Position numbers and translations under genes: made by a program. Positions 63,514-64,000 of a stretch of DNA of 64,000 bases are shown one piece after another (within the stretch, counting starts at the first letter, position 1; every line of letters begins with the position of its first letter). Source of the stretch: Bacteroidia bacterium (lineage in GTDB: Bacteria; Bacteroidota; Bacteroidia; B-17B0; Aurantibacillaceae). Under the pieces are notes generated by a model. It saw only the letters and a program-made list of their open reading frames with translations. It was not told the origin of the DNA and made no database searches. The stretch spans positions 53,007-117,006 of the forward strand of contig JACMNO010000030.1 of assembly GCA_014378485.1 (NCBI GenBank), given 5' to 3'.

Positions 63514-64000
63514 TTATTTAGCGATTAACGTTTTTCCCATACGTTTACGTTCATTTTCCTCTAAATAAATTTTACGTAAACGAATAAATTTAGGGGTAAT
63601 CTCAACGTATTCGTCACCCTGGATATATTCCATAGCTTCTTCTAAACTGAAATTAATTTTTGGAACAATACGCATTTTATCATCCGTACCGGAAGCACGC
63701 ATGTTTGTTAATTGTTTTTCTGTACAAATATTTACTACTAAATCATCAGGACGGATATGCTCACCAATGATCATTCCCGGGTAAATCTCATCTCCTGCTT
63801 CTACAAAAAACTTACCGCGATCCTGTAATTTATCAATTGAATATGCTACAGCAGTTCCTTTATCCTTAGATATTAATACTCCGGCAATACGACTAGGAAT
63901 TGGGCCTTTCCATGGTTCGTAAGCTTTAAAACGGTGTGCCATGATGGCCTCACCTGCAGTGGCTGTTAGCACGTTGTTACGCAAACCAATAATGCCACGC
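63514..64000 (-). CDS. typA: Translational GTPase TypA/BipA, C-terminal part
   Basis: The frame is open to the right edge, so the 5' part is outside the window. The visible ~162 residues are the C-terminal region of TypA/BipA: RGIIGLRNNVLTATAGEAIMAHRF, RIAGVLISKDKGTAVAYSI, FFVEAGDEIYPGMIIGEH, NICTEKQLTNMRASGTDDKM and the end MGKTLIAK. TypA is a ribosome-associated GTPase required for growth at low temperature or under stress and for 50S assembly. The GTPase domain and switch motifs are not visible. The stop is followed by the hairpin array before a likely terminator. Confidence 0.95.
   Translation of the reverse strand, partial: RGIIGLRNNVLTATAGEAIMAHRFKAYEPWKGPIPSRIAGVLISKDKGTAVAYSIDKLQDRGKFFVEAGDEIYPGMIIGEHIRPDDLVVNICTEKQLTNMRASGTDDKMRIVPKINFSLEEAMEYIQGDEYVEITPKFIRLRKIYLEENERKRMGKTLIAK

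Noticed and set aside
1..64000. tRNA, rRNA or known riboswitch
   Set aside because: I looked through the intergenic gaps on both strands and saw no cloverleaf-like or riboswitch consensus; most gaps are under 120 bases.

Overview
The window is AT-rich chromosomal DNA from a member of the phylum Bacteroidota, of a Flavobacteriales/Sphingobacteriales-like lineage; I cannot place it more finely. The signs are type IX secretion (T9SS) C-terminal sorting domains on several secreted proteins, a PorV/PorQ-family outer-membrane protein, a large TonB-dependent receptor with a carboxypeptidase-regulatory-like N-terminus, a fused DAHP synthase/chorismate mutase, a short NuoG, an acyl-carrier/ketosynthase cluster of flexirubin/aryl-polyene type, and promoter-like TAnnTTTG elements. 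Nearly all of the window is coding. I found no tRNA, rRNA, CRISPR or prophage.

Layout. 1-0.5 kb: the end of a secreted serine hydrolase. 0.6-4.9 kb (minus): aspS, a TauE/SafE permease, mltG and a lone, degenerate DEAD-box N-terminal domain. 5-7.2 kb (minus): exported superoxide dismutase, biotin carrier protein, a secreted protein of unknown function. 7.4-11.4 kb (plus): peptide-binding lipoprotein, membrane-anchored J-domain protein, alpha/beta hydrolase, GNAT acetyltransferase. 11.4-14.3 kb (minus): aromatic amino-acid entry enzyme and a TMTC-like membrane/TPR protein. 14.4-16.9 kb (plus): two LPS-type glycosyltransferases and an SDR. 16.9-23.7 kb (minus): a T9SS cargo protein, then a lipid/polyketide-type cluster (Cys-rich CWC protein, ketosynthase, KS-like fragment, ACP, ketosynthase, KS-like partner lacking catalytic residues, polysaccharide deacetylase) interrupted by a Y1 (RAYT-like) transposase flanked by hairpins. 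23.9-25.7 kb: rpmF and the DUF177 gene, then two small genes of unknown function. 25.8-28.3 kb (plus): fructose-1,6-bisphosphatase and a membrane SpoIIE phosphatase. 28.3-31.7 kb (minus): AsmA-like protein, tandem universal stress protein. 31.7-45.6 kb (minus): all 14 respiratory complex I subunits, nuoA to nuoN, with a TonB-domain gene embedded between nuoF and nuoG. 45.8-52 kb (minus): a large beta-propeller/PKD T9SS protein, yidC, a HIT protein, greA. 52-61.4 kb (minus): a three-gene envelope operon (TonB-dependent receptor, 1487-aa secreted protein, PorV/PorQ-like barrel). 61.7-64 kb (minus): a very basic secreted protein, dCMP deaminase, and the 3' part of typA.

The most unexplained signal is in the repeats. 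(i) A small hairpin family, with variable but complementary arms around a TCGACTCCGCTC-like core and a following TGACA, occurs at four places: inside a ketosynthase coding sequence, as an inverted doublet upstream of the ketosynthase cluster, at the nuoE/nuoF junction, and as about twelve tandem copies after typA. (ii) An approximately 360-bp element at 62695-63054 is built of nested inverted repeats closed by GGGCGTGCC/GGCACGCCC. (iii) The transposase is bracketed by hairpins sharing a CTAAAG centre with different arms. These look like folded, possibly mobile, single-stranded-DNA or RNA elements.
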